Of a stretch of DNA of 64,000 nucleotides, positions 24,125 to 31,936 are shown in pieces. Source of the DNA: Streptomyces sp. SID8374 (lineage in GTDB: Bacteria > Actinomycetota > Actinomycetes > Streptomycetales > Streptomycetaceae); assembly GCF_009865135.1 (NCBI RefSeq), contig NZ_WWGH01000002.1, positions 1-64,000 of the forward strand, given 5' to 3'. The notes under the pieces were generated by a model. The model ran no database searches. It was not told where the DNA came from and saw nothing but the letters and a program-made list of their open reading frames with translations. Position numbers and translations under genes: made by a program. Every line of letters begins with the position of its first letter. Position 1 is the stretch's first letter.

Positions 24125-24155
24125 CCTCACCGGGTAACCGCTCTGCCCGGTGAGG
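24125..24155. terminator. Terminator hairpin after the wblC locus
   Basis: CCTCACCGGG (24125-24134) pairs with CCCGGTGAGG (24146-24155) over an 11-nt loop. Confidence 0.6.
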
Positions 24156-24176
24156 GGCTGCCGAGGTCACCACCCG

Positions 24177-24212
24177 ACTGCGGGGCTGTCCGAACGAGGA
24201 CGGCCCCGCAGT
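24177..24212. terminator. Second terminator hairpin after the wblC locus
   Basis: A 15-bp stem with one T-G wobble (24177-24191 with 24198-24212) and the loop GAACGA. It is very stable and has no U-tract. Confidence 0.75.
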
Positions 24213-24243
24213 GCGTTGAGCTGCCGGGTCCCGGTGGCGGGGG

Positions 24244-24249
24244 TATCGT
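24244..24249 (+). promoter_or_regulatory. Candidate -10 hexamer for leaderless mRNA of the 67-residue protein
   Basis: TATCGT lies 6 nt before GTG 24256. Confidence 0.35.
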
Positions 24250-24255
24250 CACGAG

Positions 24256-24459
24256 GTGGACGAGGAGACGCATCCCCCCGAAGAACCGGCCGCCGGACCG
24301 GTGGTCTGTGCCCGCTGCGGCACCGCCGCCGAAGGCGCGACGGCCCCGCTGACCTGGCTCTCCTCCGTGGAGGACGGCCGCCGCCTCCACTTCTGCGAGG
24401 CCTGCGCCCGCCTCCACATCAGAGCGATCGAAAGCCGCCTCGACTCCGTGTGGTGGTGA
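24256..24459 (+). CDS. 67-residue zinc-ribbon-like small protein
   Basis: The sequence has two CxxC pairs (CARC near residue 18, CEAC near 47) about 30 residues apart, a likely single zinc site, joined by a PLTWLSSVEDGRR segment. The C-terminus is a short helix ending in two tryptophans. Proteins of this type are conserved in Streptomyces with no known role. It is convergent with the ABC1 kinase gene, with only 7 bp between the stops and no terminator. Confidence 0.75.
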   Translation: MDEETHPPEEPAAGPVVCARCGTAAEGATAPLTWLSSVEDGRRLHFCEACARLHIRAIESRLDSVWW

Positions 24460-24466
24460 CCGTCGC

Positions 24467-25966
24467 CTACGCGTCGCCCTCCGCGACCAGCTCCGGCTCT
24501 CCGCTCTCCGCCGCGGACTCAGGGTCTTCGGCCTCCCCGGCCTCCTCGGCGAACCCCGGCAGCCACGCTTCGAGCTCGTCCCGCAGCCTGACCGCCGCGC
24601 CGAGCTGGCACAGCACCCCGATCGTGCTGAGCGTGACCCGGTGGATCAGGAGGTAGGACGGCGGGAGGTTGAGCTGCCTGCCGAGCTGGTGCGCGGGGGA
24701 GCGGGGGTCGGCTATCCGGGCCGCCTGGTCCCGCAGCCAGCCCCGGGAGAAGGCGAACTCCTCCACCTGCGCCGGTTCGATGATCGGGAGCAGGTAGTCG
24801 AGTACCTCGTCCGGCTCCAGGTCGATCGACTCCTTCACGAACCCCTCGTCGCGCAGCCGCCCGTACACCCCGGCCGCGTCGCCCTCCAGCGTCATCCGCA
24901 GGGACTCACCGATGGTTCCCGGCAGCCCGCCCGGAAGCCGGTCCACCGTGCCGAAGTCCAGCACCCCCAGCCGCCACGCAAGGGACTCCGGCTTGCCCGC
25001 CGCGTCCGCCGCGTCCGCCGCGTCCGCCGCGTCCGTCGCATCCGCGCCATCCGCCGCATCCGAGTCGTCCGTGCCATCCGCCCCTTCCACCGGGGGCAGC
25101 AGCCGGAAGTTGCCCGGGTGCGGGTCGGCGTGGAGCAGGCCGGTCCGTGCCGGGCCGGAGAAGAGGAAGCGCGCCAGCAGCTGCCCGGCCCGGTCCCGCT
25201 GCTCCGCCGTACCGTCGGCGATGACGTCCGCCAGCGGGATCCCGTCCATCCACTCCGTGATCAGCACCTGGTCGGACTGGTGCACCACCCCAGGGATCAC
25301 CACATCGGGATCGTCCGCGAACTCCTCCGCGTGGATCCGCTGGGCCTGTGCCTCCAGCTCGTAGTCCAGCTCCTCCGACACCCGGTCGCGCATCTCCTTG
25401 ATGAGCGGCTTGATGTCCATCCCCGGGACCAGGGGACCGAGCAGCCGGGCGAAGCGGCTGAGCTGGGTGAGGTCCGAGAGCAGCGCCTCGCCCGCACCGG
25501 GGTACTGCACCTTCACGGCGACCTCCCGGCCGTCGTGCCAGACCCCCCGGTGCACCTGCCCGATCGAGGCGGCGGCCGACGGCTTGTCCTCGAACTCCAG
25601 GAAATACTCCCGCCACTCCTCGCCGATCCGTTCGGCCAGCACTGCGTGGACCGTGGCGGCGGGCAGGGGCGGGGCGGCCTCCTGGAGCTTGGTCAGCGCG
25701 GCCCGGTAGGGGCCCGCGACCTCCTCGGGCAGCGCCGACTCGAAGACGGAGAGGGCTTGGCCCAGCTTCATGGCCCCGCCCTTCAGCTCGCCCAGGGTCT
25801 TGAACAGCTGGTCCGCCGTGCGCTGCTGCACCTCGCGGGCGACCAGCTCGGCGGATCTGCCGCCGATCCGCTTGCCCAGACCCCAGGTGGCACGGCCGGC
25901 GAAGCCGAGCGGGAGCGCGGCCAGCTTGGCCGTACGCGTAACCGCCTTCCGGGGAAGATCAGACAT
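24467..25966 (-). CDS. ABC1/UbiB (AarF) family atypical kinase
   Basis: The protein has 499 residues. The family's KxGQ motif reads MKLGQALS (near 66), the Ala-rich loop AAASIGQVHRG near 131, the VAVKVQYPG lysine segment near 150, the catalytic-loop region LLHADPHPGN near 282 and the metal-binding LDFGTVDR after an insert. The family binds ATP and controls isoprenoid-lipid or quinone metabolism; the mycobacterial relative beside whiB7 (Rv3197) has been linked to intrinsic macrolide tolerance (from memory). An Asp/Ala repeat insert lies between the catalytic loop and the DFG. It is 63 bp downstream of the E1-like gene on the same strand. Confidence 0.9.
   Translation of the reverse strand: MSDLPRKAVTRTAKLAALPLGFAGRATWGLGKRIGGRSAELVAREVQQRTADQLFKTLGELKGGAMKLGQALSVFESALPEEVAGPYRAALTKLQEAAPPLPAATVHAVLAERIGEEWREYFLEFEDKPSAAASIGQVHRGVWHDGREVAVKVQYPGAGEALLSDLTQLSRFARLLGPLVPGMDIKPLIKEMRDRVSEELDYELEAQAQRIHAEEFADDPDVVIPGVVHQSDQVLITEWMDGIPLADVIADGTAEQRDRAGQLLARFLFSGPARTGLLHADPHPGNFRLLPPVEGADGTDDSDAADGADATDAADAADAADAAGKPESLAWRLGVLDFGTVDRLPGGLPGTIGESLRMTLEGDAAGVYGRLRDEGFVKESIDLEPDEVLDYLLPIIEPAQVEEFAFSRGWLRDQAARIADPRSPAHQLGRQLNLPPSYLLIHRVTLSTIGVLCQLGAAVRLRDELEAWLPGFAEEAGEAEDPESAAESGEPELVAEGDA
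25000..25080 (-). repeat. 9-nt tandem repeat coding an (Asp-Ala-Ala)n insert
   Basis: GCCGCGTCC-type units repeat about nine times on the plus strand, the last ones degenerate. In the ABC1 kinase frame they code DAADAADAA-type residues between the HADPHPGN and LDFG motifs. This is a slippage-prone minisatellite inside a conserved kinase core. Confidence 0.8.
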
Positions 25967-26029
25967 GTGCCCCTCCAGTTCCCAGACTGCCGTGCCGCTC
26001 GGACCTCCGGTGTCACCCGTCGGCGGCGG

Positions 26030-27166
26030 TCACCCGGCCATTGTGTCCTGCGCCGGAACGGAGCCGGAGGCCCCCGCCCCCTCCGCGCGCTCGGCCGCCC
26101 CGCAGGAGCAGTCGGCATGCGGGCCGATCCGCTCGCTCCGCCAGTCCAGCAAGGGCAGCGCGGCCTCCCAGCGCGCTCCGGTGCTGGCCGGCAGCTCCCC
26201 GTCCAGGAAGGACAGCGCGTGAGCCGCGGCGAGTCCGGCGACCGCGGTGGCCAGCCCCAGGTCGCAGGCGGGCACCGCACCCCGCCGCCCCGAACGCCAC
26301 TGGGCCAGCATCCGCGGCCACTGCGAATCCCGGTCCGCGCGGTGCAGCTCCAGACACCCCGCGCACCCGGTGCCGCCCGGAAGCACGAGCGGTCCCACCA
26401 CCCCCGTGGCCTCGATCACCCCCGCGTAGAGATGAGGGGTGCCCGACGCGATCCAGCAAGCCGCGCTGTCCGGCACCGGCGCATACACCGAGAGGCCGTC
26501 CCGGGGTGCGACGACGATCAGCGAAAGCCCGGGCTGCCCACCGCCCGTACCCCGCTCCGCCCCCGTCGACCGGGGCGCGGGTCCGGCGGCGGCCTGACGG
26601 ACGAGCCGGCGGGCCGCCACATCGCGCCGTTCCCCCACGGCCGAGGGCGGAAGCCCGGCCGGCGCCACGTCCCCCGGTTCGGCCCGGCCCCCGTCCAGCA
26701 CCTCCACATGGCCCACCCCCGAGCCGGACAGCACGGCGGCGATCGACGCGCCGACCCGGCCCGCACCCCGCACCTGGACCCGCATCCCCCGCCGGGCCGC
26801 CATCCGGCGCAGCCCCTCGCCCGGCCCGGGATGGACGACGGAGAGCGAGGCCACGTCAGGGCGTTGACGCTCCATCACCTCGGCCCGGTGGCGCAGGACA
26901 TCCGCCTGCGGGCCCGCGGACCGTGGATCGTCGAGAAGGCCCGCCTCCGCCAGCCGCCGCACCAGGACGTCCACATGACGGTCCGACAGATCCAGGGCCC
27001 GTGCCTCCTCGCGCAGCAGTGGCAGGCCGCGCGTCCCGTCGAGCAGCTCCAGAAAGCTGCCCGTCGCGATGTCCACCGGGCCCAGCGTCACGGCGTGCGC
27101 CGGTGTCACCCCGAATTGGACGGTGTTCCGTCCGCGCCAGGCCCGGCGCAGCGCGGGCTTCAACAT
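26030..27166 (-). CDS. E1-like ThiF-family protein with N-terminal winged-helix-like domain
   Basis: The protein has about 378 residues. Residues 1-90 (from MLKPALRRAWRGRNTVQFG) resemble a small winged-helix/peptide-binding domain like those before cyclodehydratase E1 proteins. A Rossmann nucleotide site, RGAGRVGASIAAVLSGSGVG, follows near 130-150, then a ThiF-type core with WIASGTPHLYAGV and GCAGCLELHR. The conserved Arg/Asn/Lys set of active E1 enzymes is not obvious, and CxC near the end may bind metal. Relatives are sometimes labelled TOMM precursor leader-binding proteins. ATG 27166 is chosen; CTG 27175 would give the LHPM start and sits better behind GGGGGAG. The substrate is unknown. 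Confidence 0.7.
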   Translation of the reverse strand: MLKPALRRAWRGRNTVQFGVTPAHAVTLGPVDIATGSFLELLDGTRGLPLLREEARALDLSDRHVDVLVRRLAEAGLLDDPRSAGPQADVLRHRAEVMERQRPDVASLSVVHPGPGEGLRRMAARRGMRVQVRGAGRVGASIAAVLSGSGVGHVEVLDGGRAEPGDVAPAGLPPSAVGERRDVAARRLVRQAAAGPAPRSTGAERGTGGGQPGLSLIVVAPRDGLSVYAPVPDSAACWIASGTPHLYAGVIEATGVVGPLVLPGGTGCAGCLELHRADRDSQWPRMLAQWRSGRRGAVPACDLGLATAVAGLAAAHALSFLDGELPASTGARWEAALPLLDWRSERIGPHADCSCGAAERAEGAGASGSVPAQDTMAG

Positions 27167-27466
27167 CGGATGCAGGACTTCTCCCCCGAGACGCACGGCT
27201 TTCCCCCGATCGGTGTCGTGACCGCGTGCTCGGGAGGATTCCCGGCCGCGTCGGTGCATTGCCAGAATGCGCGCCCGCGGCGAAGCGTGCTCGGAGATAT
27301 CCACAGGAAAGGGGATCAGTCATTCAATAGCACCGCTCATGGTGCGAATCGAGGATGCACCGAGGACGCATCGAGGTGCGCATCGTGGTGAGGGGAGTGA
27401 AGGGGATCGGTGGTGAACGGATCCGGAGGCGGGACTTCCCCCACGTACAGCGGGTAACGTCGAGGC
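27167..27466. other. 300-bp divergent intergenic region
   Basis: The region lies between the divergent E1-like and YgjP-type metallopeptidase genes. It holds an unusually A/T-rich patch (CATTCAATAG, 27321-27330) that may be part of the minus-strand promoter. Alternating complementary blocks follow, GGTGC (27341), GCACC (27357) and GGTGC (27375), plus CACC-N6-GGTG (27331-27344), which could form competing hairpins. No gene or known regulatory motif is recognised beyond the -10-like hexamer at 27455. Confidence 0.5.
27455..27460 (+). promoter_or_regulatory. Candidate -10 hexamer for leaderless metallopeptidase mRNA
   Basis: TAACGT lies 6 nt before GTG 27467, which has no properly spaced Shine-Dalgarno sequence. 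Confidence 0.4.
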
Positions 27467-28111
27467 GTGCCCGCAGACCCGTCACCCGGCGTCGCCGGGG
27501 AGATCCCCGCGCGCAGCGCCGCGAGCCAGCAGCGCAGCGCCGCGCGCCAGCAGCCCGGCCCGGCCGCCCGTACGCCCCGTGCCTCGGCGACGAGCGCGGT
27601 CGAGGTCCGCAGGAGCACCCGGCGCAGGAAATCGGTCTCCGCGTACCGGGAGGGCGGCCGCACGATCGTGCTCATCCCCGCCCGGATGTCGGAGGCGGAG
27701 GAGCGGCGCTGGGTGGGCGTGATGCTGGACAAGCTCGCGGCCCAGGAGAGCAAGCGGGTCCTCGGGGACAGCGAGCTGACGGAGCGGGCCGAGCGGCTGT
27801 CCGCCCAGTTCTTCGACGGCAGGGCCCGCCCCGCATCCGTCCGCTGGGTGACCAACCAGAACACCCGCTGGGGCTCGTGCACCCCCGCCGAAGGCAGCAT
27901 CCGGCTCTCGCACCGGCTCCAGGGCATGCCGGAGTACGTCGTCGACTACGTACTCCTCCATGAGCTGGCCCATCTGCTCGTCCCCGGCCATGGCCCGGAG
28001 TTCTGGCGGCTGCTGGAGGCGTATCCGCGTACCGAGCGGGCCCGTGGCTACCTCGAAGGAGTGGTGGCGGCGGAGCAGTTTCCCCCTCCGCCCGGCGCGC
28101 GCGAGGAGTGA
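27467..28111 (+). CDS. YgjP-like (DUF45/WLM-type) zinc metallopeptidase
   Basis: The protein has 214 residues. The first 55 or so are Ala/Arg/Pro-rich and poorly conserved. The domain core shows QNTRWGSCTP (near 128), then the zinc motif LLHELAHLL (HExxH near 165) and GHGPEFWRLL, whose spacing matches the YgjP family. Enzymes of this fold are cytoplasmic zinc proteases with few known substrates. GTG 27467 is the longest start and lacks a spaced ribosome site; a later start would also keep the whole domain. It is transcribed away from the E1-like gene, a pairing that could mean peptide processing, though nothing proves a link. Confidence 0.8.
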   Translation: MPADPSPGVAGEIPARSAASQQRSAARQQPGPAARTPRASATSAVEVRRSTRRRKSVSAYREGGRTIVLIPARMSEAEERRWVGVMLDKLAAQESKRVLGDSELTERAERLSAQFFDGRARPASVRWVTNQNTRWGSCTPAEGSIRLSHRLQGMPEYVVDYVLLHELAHLLVPGHGPEFWRLLEAYPRTERARGYLEGVVAAEQFPPPPGAREE

Positions 28112-28249
28112 GACCGGCGCACGCGGCGCTCCCGATGAGCCGCGTTCGGCGATTCTGTACCGGGTCTGTACCGGCTTGGCCGGATGTCGCGGTTTGCGGT
28201 TAGCCTGACGCGACGCATTCACCTTCGGGATGGGGGACGGTCGTTACGT

Positions 28250-29863
28250 ATGGCCAGGGAATTCCAACGAGGCCACAAGGCCAAGCTCAGTGATCTCACA
28301 CCGGGGACAGATCTGTACGTAGGTGTGCAGATTGCCGCCCCTGGGCTGACCTTCGACATCAGCTGCTTCGGCCTGGACGCCGACGAAAAGCTCTCGGACG
28401 ACCGGTATTTCATCTTCTTCAACCAGCCGAAATCGCCCGAGGAGGCCATTCAGCTCCTCGGTCCGCAGTCCGGCGACACCGAGTCCTTCCGCGTCACACT
28501 GGACCGCATCCCGGCCACCGTCCACAAGCTCTCCTTCACCGCGACACTCGACGGTGCCGGGCAGATGTCGCAGGTCGGCCCCGGGTACATCCGGATCGTC
28601 GCGGGCGGCGAAGAAGTGGTCAGATACGCCTTCACCGGTTCGGAGTTCACCACCGAGCGCGCGGTGATGCTCGGTGACTTCTACCTGAAGGACGTCTGGC
28701 GCTTCGCCGCCGTCGGCCAGGGCTTCGACGGCGGTCTCGAAGCGCTCCTGAAGAACTTCGGCGGCGAGGTCGCCGAGGAGGAAGAGGCGCCGCCCGCCCC
28801 GCAGGCGGCCCCCGGGTTCGCCCCGCCGGCCCAGGCCACCGCGCCCCCGGCCTTCGCGGCACCGCCCGCCCCGCCCGCACCCCAGGCCCCGCAGCCCGCC
28901 CCGTCCTTCGGCGCCCCGCCCCCGCCCGCCCCCGCGCCGCAGCAGCCGATGCACGCCGCGCCCACGATCGCGGCGCCGCTCACCCCGCAGGCGCCCCCGG
29001 CCCCGTACGGCCAGCCCGGGCACCAGCCCCCGCCGCCCCCGCCCCCGCAGTTCGGCCAGGTCCCCGGCCAGGGCACCCCGCCCTACGGCCAGCCCGCGCC
29101 CGCTCCCTACGGCCAGCCGGCCCCGGCACCGTACGGGCAGAGTGCCCCGCCCCCCTTCGGGCAGCAGCCCGCCGGTGTGCCGCAGGGCGTTCCGGCGGCC
29201 GGCGCCGGGCTCGAGGCGGCCCTCCAGAAGTACAAGGAGACCCCCACCGGACAGCGCTGGACCCCGCAGAACCAGCAGCTCATGCGGGTCGACCTGACCA
29301 TCGGCGGCGCCGGGGTGCTGGCCCGCCAGGGCAGCATGGTGATGTACCAGGGCAAGGTCGACTTCGGCTACAAGGGCGCCGGGTTCGTCGGCCGGGTCGT
29401 CGGCAACGCCACCGGCCAGGAGATGCAGCTGATGCGCTGTACCGGCCGCGGCCAGGTCTTCCTTGCCGAGGAGGGCTCCTACCTCCACCCGATCGAGCTC
29501 CAGGGCGACGCCATCTGCGTCTCTGCGGAGAGCGTCCTCGCCTTCGACGAGTCCCTCCAGTACGAGATCCGCCGGGTCGAGGGGCACGGCATCCCCGGCG
29601 GCGCCCTGTTCACCATGCAGTTCCAGGGCACCGGGACCGTGGTCATCAAGACCCACGGCACCCCGGTCGTCCTGCCGGTCACCCCCACCACGTTCGCCGA
29701 CTGCAACGCGGTGGTGGCCTGGTCGGCCGCGTCCCAGGTGATCGTCTCCAGCCAGGTCCGGCTGCGCCGCAACGCGTACCCGGGACACAGCGGCGAGACC
29801 GTGAACCTCCAGTTCCGGGGAGCCCCCGGCAACTTCATCGTCGTCCAGCCCTACGAGGTCTAG
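28250..29863 (+). CDS. TerD-domain protein fused to an AIM24 domain
   Basis: The protein has 537 residues. Residues about 1-175 form a TerD-type calcium-binding fold with the acidic LTFDISCFGLDADEKLSDD loop and FFNQPKSPE. Residues about 180-320 are a Pro/Ala/Gln/Gly linker with PYGQPAPA repeats, and residues about 330-537 an AIM24-type beta-helix. TerD proteins act in tellurite and stress-response complexes at the membrane; AIM24 domains have no settled bacterial function. It heads a tight three-gene operon (12- and 17-bp gaps) of AIM24 proteins. ATG 28250 follows a GGGGGACGG site. The linker suggests a scaffold joining the two modules. Confidence 0.85.
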   Translation: MAREFQRGHKAKLSDLTPGTDLYVGVQIAAPGLTFDISCFGLDADEKLSDDRYFIFFNQPKSPEEAIQLLGPQSGDTESFRVTLDRIPATVHKLSFTATLDGAGQMSQVGPGYIRIVAGGEEVVRYAFTGSEFTTERAVMLGDFYLKDVWRFAAVGQGFDGGLEALLKNFGGEVAEEEEAPPAPQAAPGFAPPAQATAPPAFAAPPAPPAPQAPQPAPSFGAPPPPAPAPQQPMHAAPTIAAPLTPQAPPAPYGQPGHQPPPPPPPQFGQVPGQGTPPYGQPAPAPYGQPAPAPYGQSAPPPFGQQPAGVPQGVPAAGAGLEAALQKYKETPTGQRWTPQNQQLMRVDLTIGGAGVLARQGSMVMYQGKVDFGYKGAGFVGRVVGNATGQEMQLMRCTGRGQVFLAEEGSYLHPIELQGDAICVSAESVLAFDESLQYEIRRVEGHGIPGGALFTMQFQGTGTVVIKTHGTPVVLPVTPTTFADCNAVVAWSAASQVIVSSQVRLRRNAYPGHSGETVNLQFRGAPGNFIVVQPYEV

Positions 29864-29875
29864 AGGGAGCCCGTC

Positions 29876-30556
29876 ATGAACCAGCAACTCGCGGGCTTCG
29901 CCCCGACCCCCGTCACGGCCCGCATGGAGAACCACGGCTCGGCCATGCTCAAGGTCGCCATGGCCTCCGGACAGGACCTCTACGCGCGCACCGGATCGAT
30001 GGTGGCGTACGAAGGGTTCATCCAGTACGAGCCCAACCCGCCCGCCGTCCGGCAGATCGCCTCCCAGTGGATCACCGGCGAGGGCGCACCCGTCATGAAG
30101 TGCTCCGGCGACGGACTGCTCTACCTCGCCGACTACGGCGCCGACGTGGTCGTCATCAACCTGAACAACGAGTCCATCTCGGTCAACGGCACCAACCTCC
30201 TCGCCTACGACGCGCACCTCACCTGGAGCGTCGAGAGGGTCAAGGGGATGGCCAAGTTCGCCGGACAGGGGCTGTGGAACGTCGTCATCCAGGGCACCGG
30301 ATGGGTCGCCATCACCTCCCGGGGCACCCCGATCGTCGTCGACTGCGGACGCGGCGACGACGAGACGTACGTCGACCCGGACGCGCTCGTCGCCTGGTCC
30401 ACCAACCTCAAGGTCAAGGGCAAGCGCAGCTTCAAGGCCGGGGCGCTGATCGGCCGCGGCAGCGGGGAGGCGTACCAGATGGCCTTCTCCGGGGAGGGCA
30501 TCGTCGTCGTCCAGCCGAGCGAGGACAGTACGGACCGCCTGCGGATCCGGAACTGA
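29876..30556 (+). CDS. AIM24 family protein
   Basis: The 226-residue product is essentially one AIM24 (PF01987-type) domain: MVAYEGFIQYEP, the MKCSGDGLLYLADYGADVVV strand and a final GSGEAYQMAFSGEGIVVVQPSE segment. There is no signal peptide or TM segment. It is the second gene of the TerD/AIM24 operon, with ribosome site GAGGGAG. The three operon AIM24 domains share the same layout, so the genes look like successive duplications, perhaps forming a hetero-oligomer. Confidence 0.88.
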   Translation: MNQQLAGFAPTPVTARMENHGSAMLKVAMASGQDLYARTGSMVAYEGFIQYEPNPPAVRQIASQWITGEGAPVMKCSGDGLLYLADYGADVVVINLNNESISVNGTNLLAYDAHLTWSVERVKGMAKFAGQGLWNVVIQGTGWVAITSRGTPIVVDCGRGDDETYVDPDALVAWSTNLKVKGKRSFKAGALIGRGSGEAYQMAFSGEGIVVVQPSEDSTDRLRIRN

Positions 30557-30573
30557 AGGGAGGGGAACACACC

Positions 30574-31329
30574 ATGCAGAGTCCGCTTTTCAGCCACACC
30601 GAGCAGCAGTCCCAGGACCGGTACACCATCCAGAACCCGCAGCTCCTGCGGGTCTCGCTGACCGGGCAGGACGACATCCTCGCCCGCAAGGGCGCGATGG
30701 TCGCCTACCAGGGCCTGATGGACTTCGACGGCGAGTACCAGTCGCACGGCCAGCGGCGCGCCCGCGCGCACACCGGCGAGGGCCTCGACCTGATGCGGGT
30801 CTCCGGCCAGGGCACGGTCTACTTCGCCAACCTCGCCCAGTACATCCATGTCGTGGACGTCGACCGCGAGGGGATGACCGTGGACAGCGCCTACGTCCTC
30901 GCTCTCGACTCCTCGCTGCACACCGAGGTCATCGCGGTGGACAGCCAGTACGGGATCTCCGGCAGCGGCAAGTACCAGCTCAACATCACCGGCACCGGCA
31001 AGGTCGCCCTCATGACCTCCGGCCAGCCCCTGATGATGCAGGTCACGCCCGAGAAGTACGTCAACGTGGACGCCGACGCCATCGTGGCCTGGTCCAGCGC
31101 CCTGCGGGTCCAGATGCAGGCCCAGACGCACTCCAGCGGTGTCTTCAGGCGCCGGGGCAACACCGGGGAGGGCTGGGAGCTCAGCTTCCTCGGACAGGGC
31201 TTCGCGCTGGTCCAGCCGAGCGAGGTCATGCCCCCGCAGAACGCCCAGATCGGCGGGGGCGCCCGCGCCCAGTTCGGCATGGGCCAGCAGGGGGCCTACG
31301 GCCAGAACCAGAACAACGCCTGGAACTGA
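30574..31329 (+). CDS. AIM24 family protein with Gln/Gly-rich tail
   Basis: The protein has 251 residues. The AIM24 domain runs from RVSLTGQDDILARKGAMVAY to GFALVQPSEV (about 25-220), followed by a Gln/Gly/Ala/Asn-rich disordered tail. It is the third gene of the operon, with ribosome site AAGGGAGGGG at 30556-30565. The tail resembles the linker of the first gene, hinting at shared low-complexity interactions. A perfect 15-bp terminator follows. Confidence 0.88.
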   Translation: MQSPLFSHTEQQSQDRYTIQNPQLLRVSLTGQDDILARKGAMVAYQGLMDFDGEYQSHGQRRARAHTGEGLDLMRVSGQGTVYFANLAQYIHVVDVDREGMTVDSAYVLALDSSLHTEVIAVDSQYGISGSGKYQLNITGTGKVALMTSGQPLMMQVTPEKYVNVDADAIVAWSSALRVQMQAQTHSSGVFRRRGNTGEGWELSFLGQGFALVQPSEVMPPQNAQIGGGARAQFGMGQQGAYGQNQNNAWN

Positions 31330-31339
31330 CCGGGCAGCG

Positions 31340-31373
31340 GTAAGGGGCGGCCTCTGTGGAGGCCGCCCCTTAC
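31340..31373. terminator. Bidirectional terminator after the TerD/AIM24 operon
   Basis: GTAAGGGGCGGCCTC (31340-31354) pairs perfectly with 31359-31373 over a TGTG loop. It also serves the convergent NUDIX gene. Confidence 0.85.
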
Positions 31374-31387
31374 ACATGTCGCGCGGG

Positions 31388-31936
31388 CTACAGCCGCGCG
31401 CGCGTCGCCTCCAGCAGCCGTACGACGGAGGCGTCGGCCACCTCGGCCACGTCCTCGTAGCCGAACCAGCGCAGCTCCAGCGACTCCTCGCTGATCCGCT
31501 CCGCCGCTCCCGCCGGGGCCAGCGCCGCGTACTGCACGTCGAGGTGCCAGTTGCAGGGGGCCGGGATCGGGTGCCGGTCCAGCCGGACCGGGCCGCCCGG
31601 CAGCAGGGTGAGCCCCGTGATGCCGGACTCCTCCGTCGCCTCCCGGAGCGCCGCCGCCTCCAGAGTGGTGTCCTGGGGCTCGCAGTGCCCGCCCATCTGG
31701 AGCCACATCCGGAGCTTGCGGTGCAGGGTGAGCAGCACCTTCTCCCGCTCCGGATCGATCACCAGGGCGCTGGCCGTCAGATGCCCGGCCCCGCACGCCT
31801 TCCACATGGCGTCGTCGTGGACCGCCAGGTGGTCCAGATAGGCCTGGCGCAGCTCGGCCTGACCATCGCCGGACCCGGCCTCGCCCTCGGGGGCGTAACC
31901 CTTCAGTACGAGGGTGGCGTCGTCGTGCAGGGTCAC
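31388..31936 (-). CDS. NUDIX hydrolase
   Basis: This 182-residue single-domain NUDIX protein has the box GHCEPQDTTLEAAALREATE... (residues about 84-106) with the REATEESG core intact. The substrate is not predictable; an HRKLRMWLQMGGH segment before the box recalls nucleoside-diphosphate-linked substrates. Its ATG overlaps the stop of the upstream DUF2342 gene (4-nt overlap), so the two are translationally coupled. Confidence 0.88.
   Translation of the reverse strand: MTLHDDATLVLKGYAPEGEAGSGDGQAELRQAYLDHLAVHDDAMWKACGAGHLTASALVIDPEREKVLLTLHRKLRMWLQMGGHCEPQDTTLEAAALREATEESGITGLTLLPGGPVRLDRHPIPAPCNWHLDVQYAALAPAGAAERISEESLELRWFGYEDVAEVADASVVRLLEATRARL

Noticed and set aside
25000..25080. Short regular repeats that might be a CRISPR array
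   Set aside because: The units are contiguous 9-mers without spacers and lie in frame within a kinase gene.
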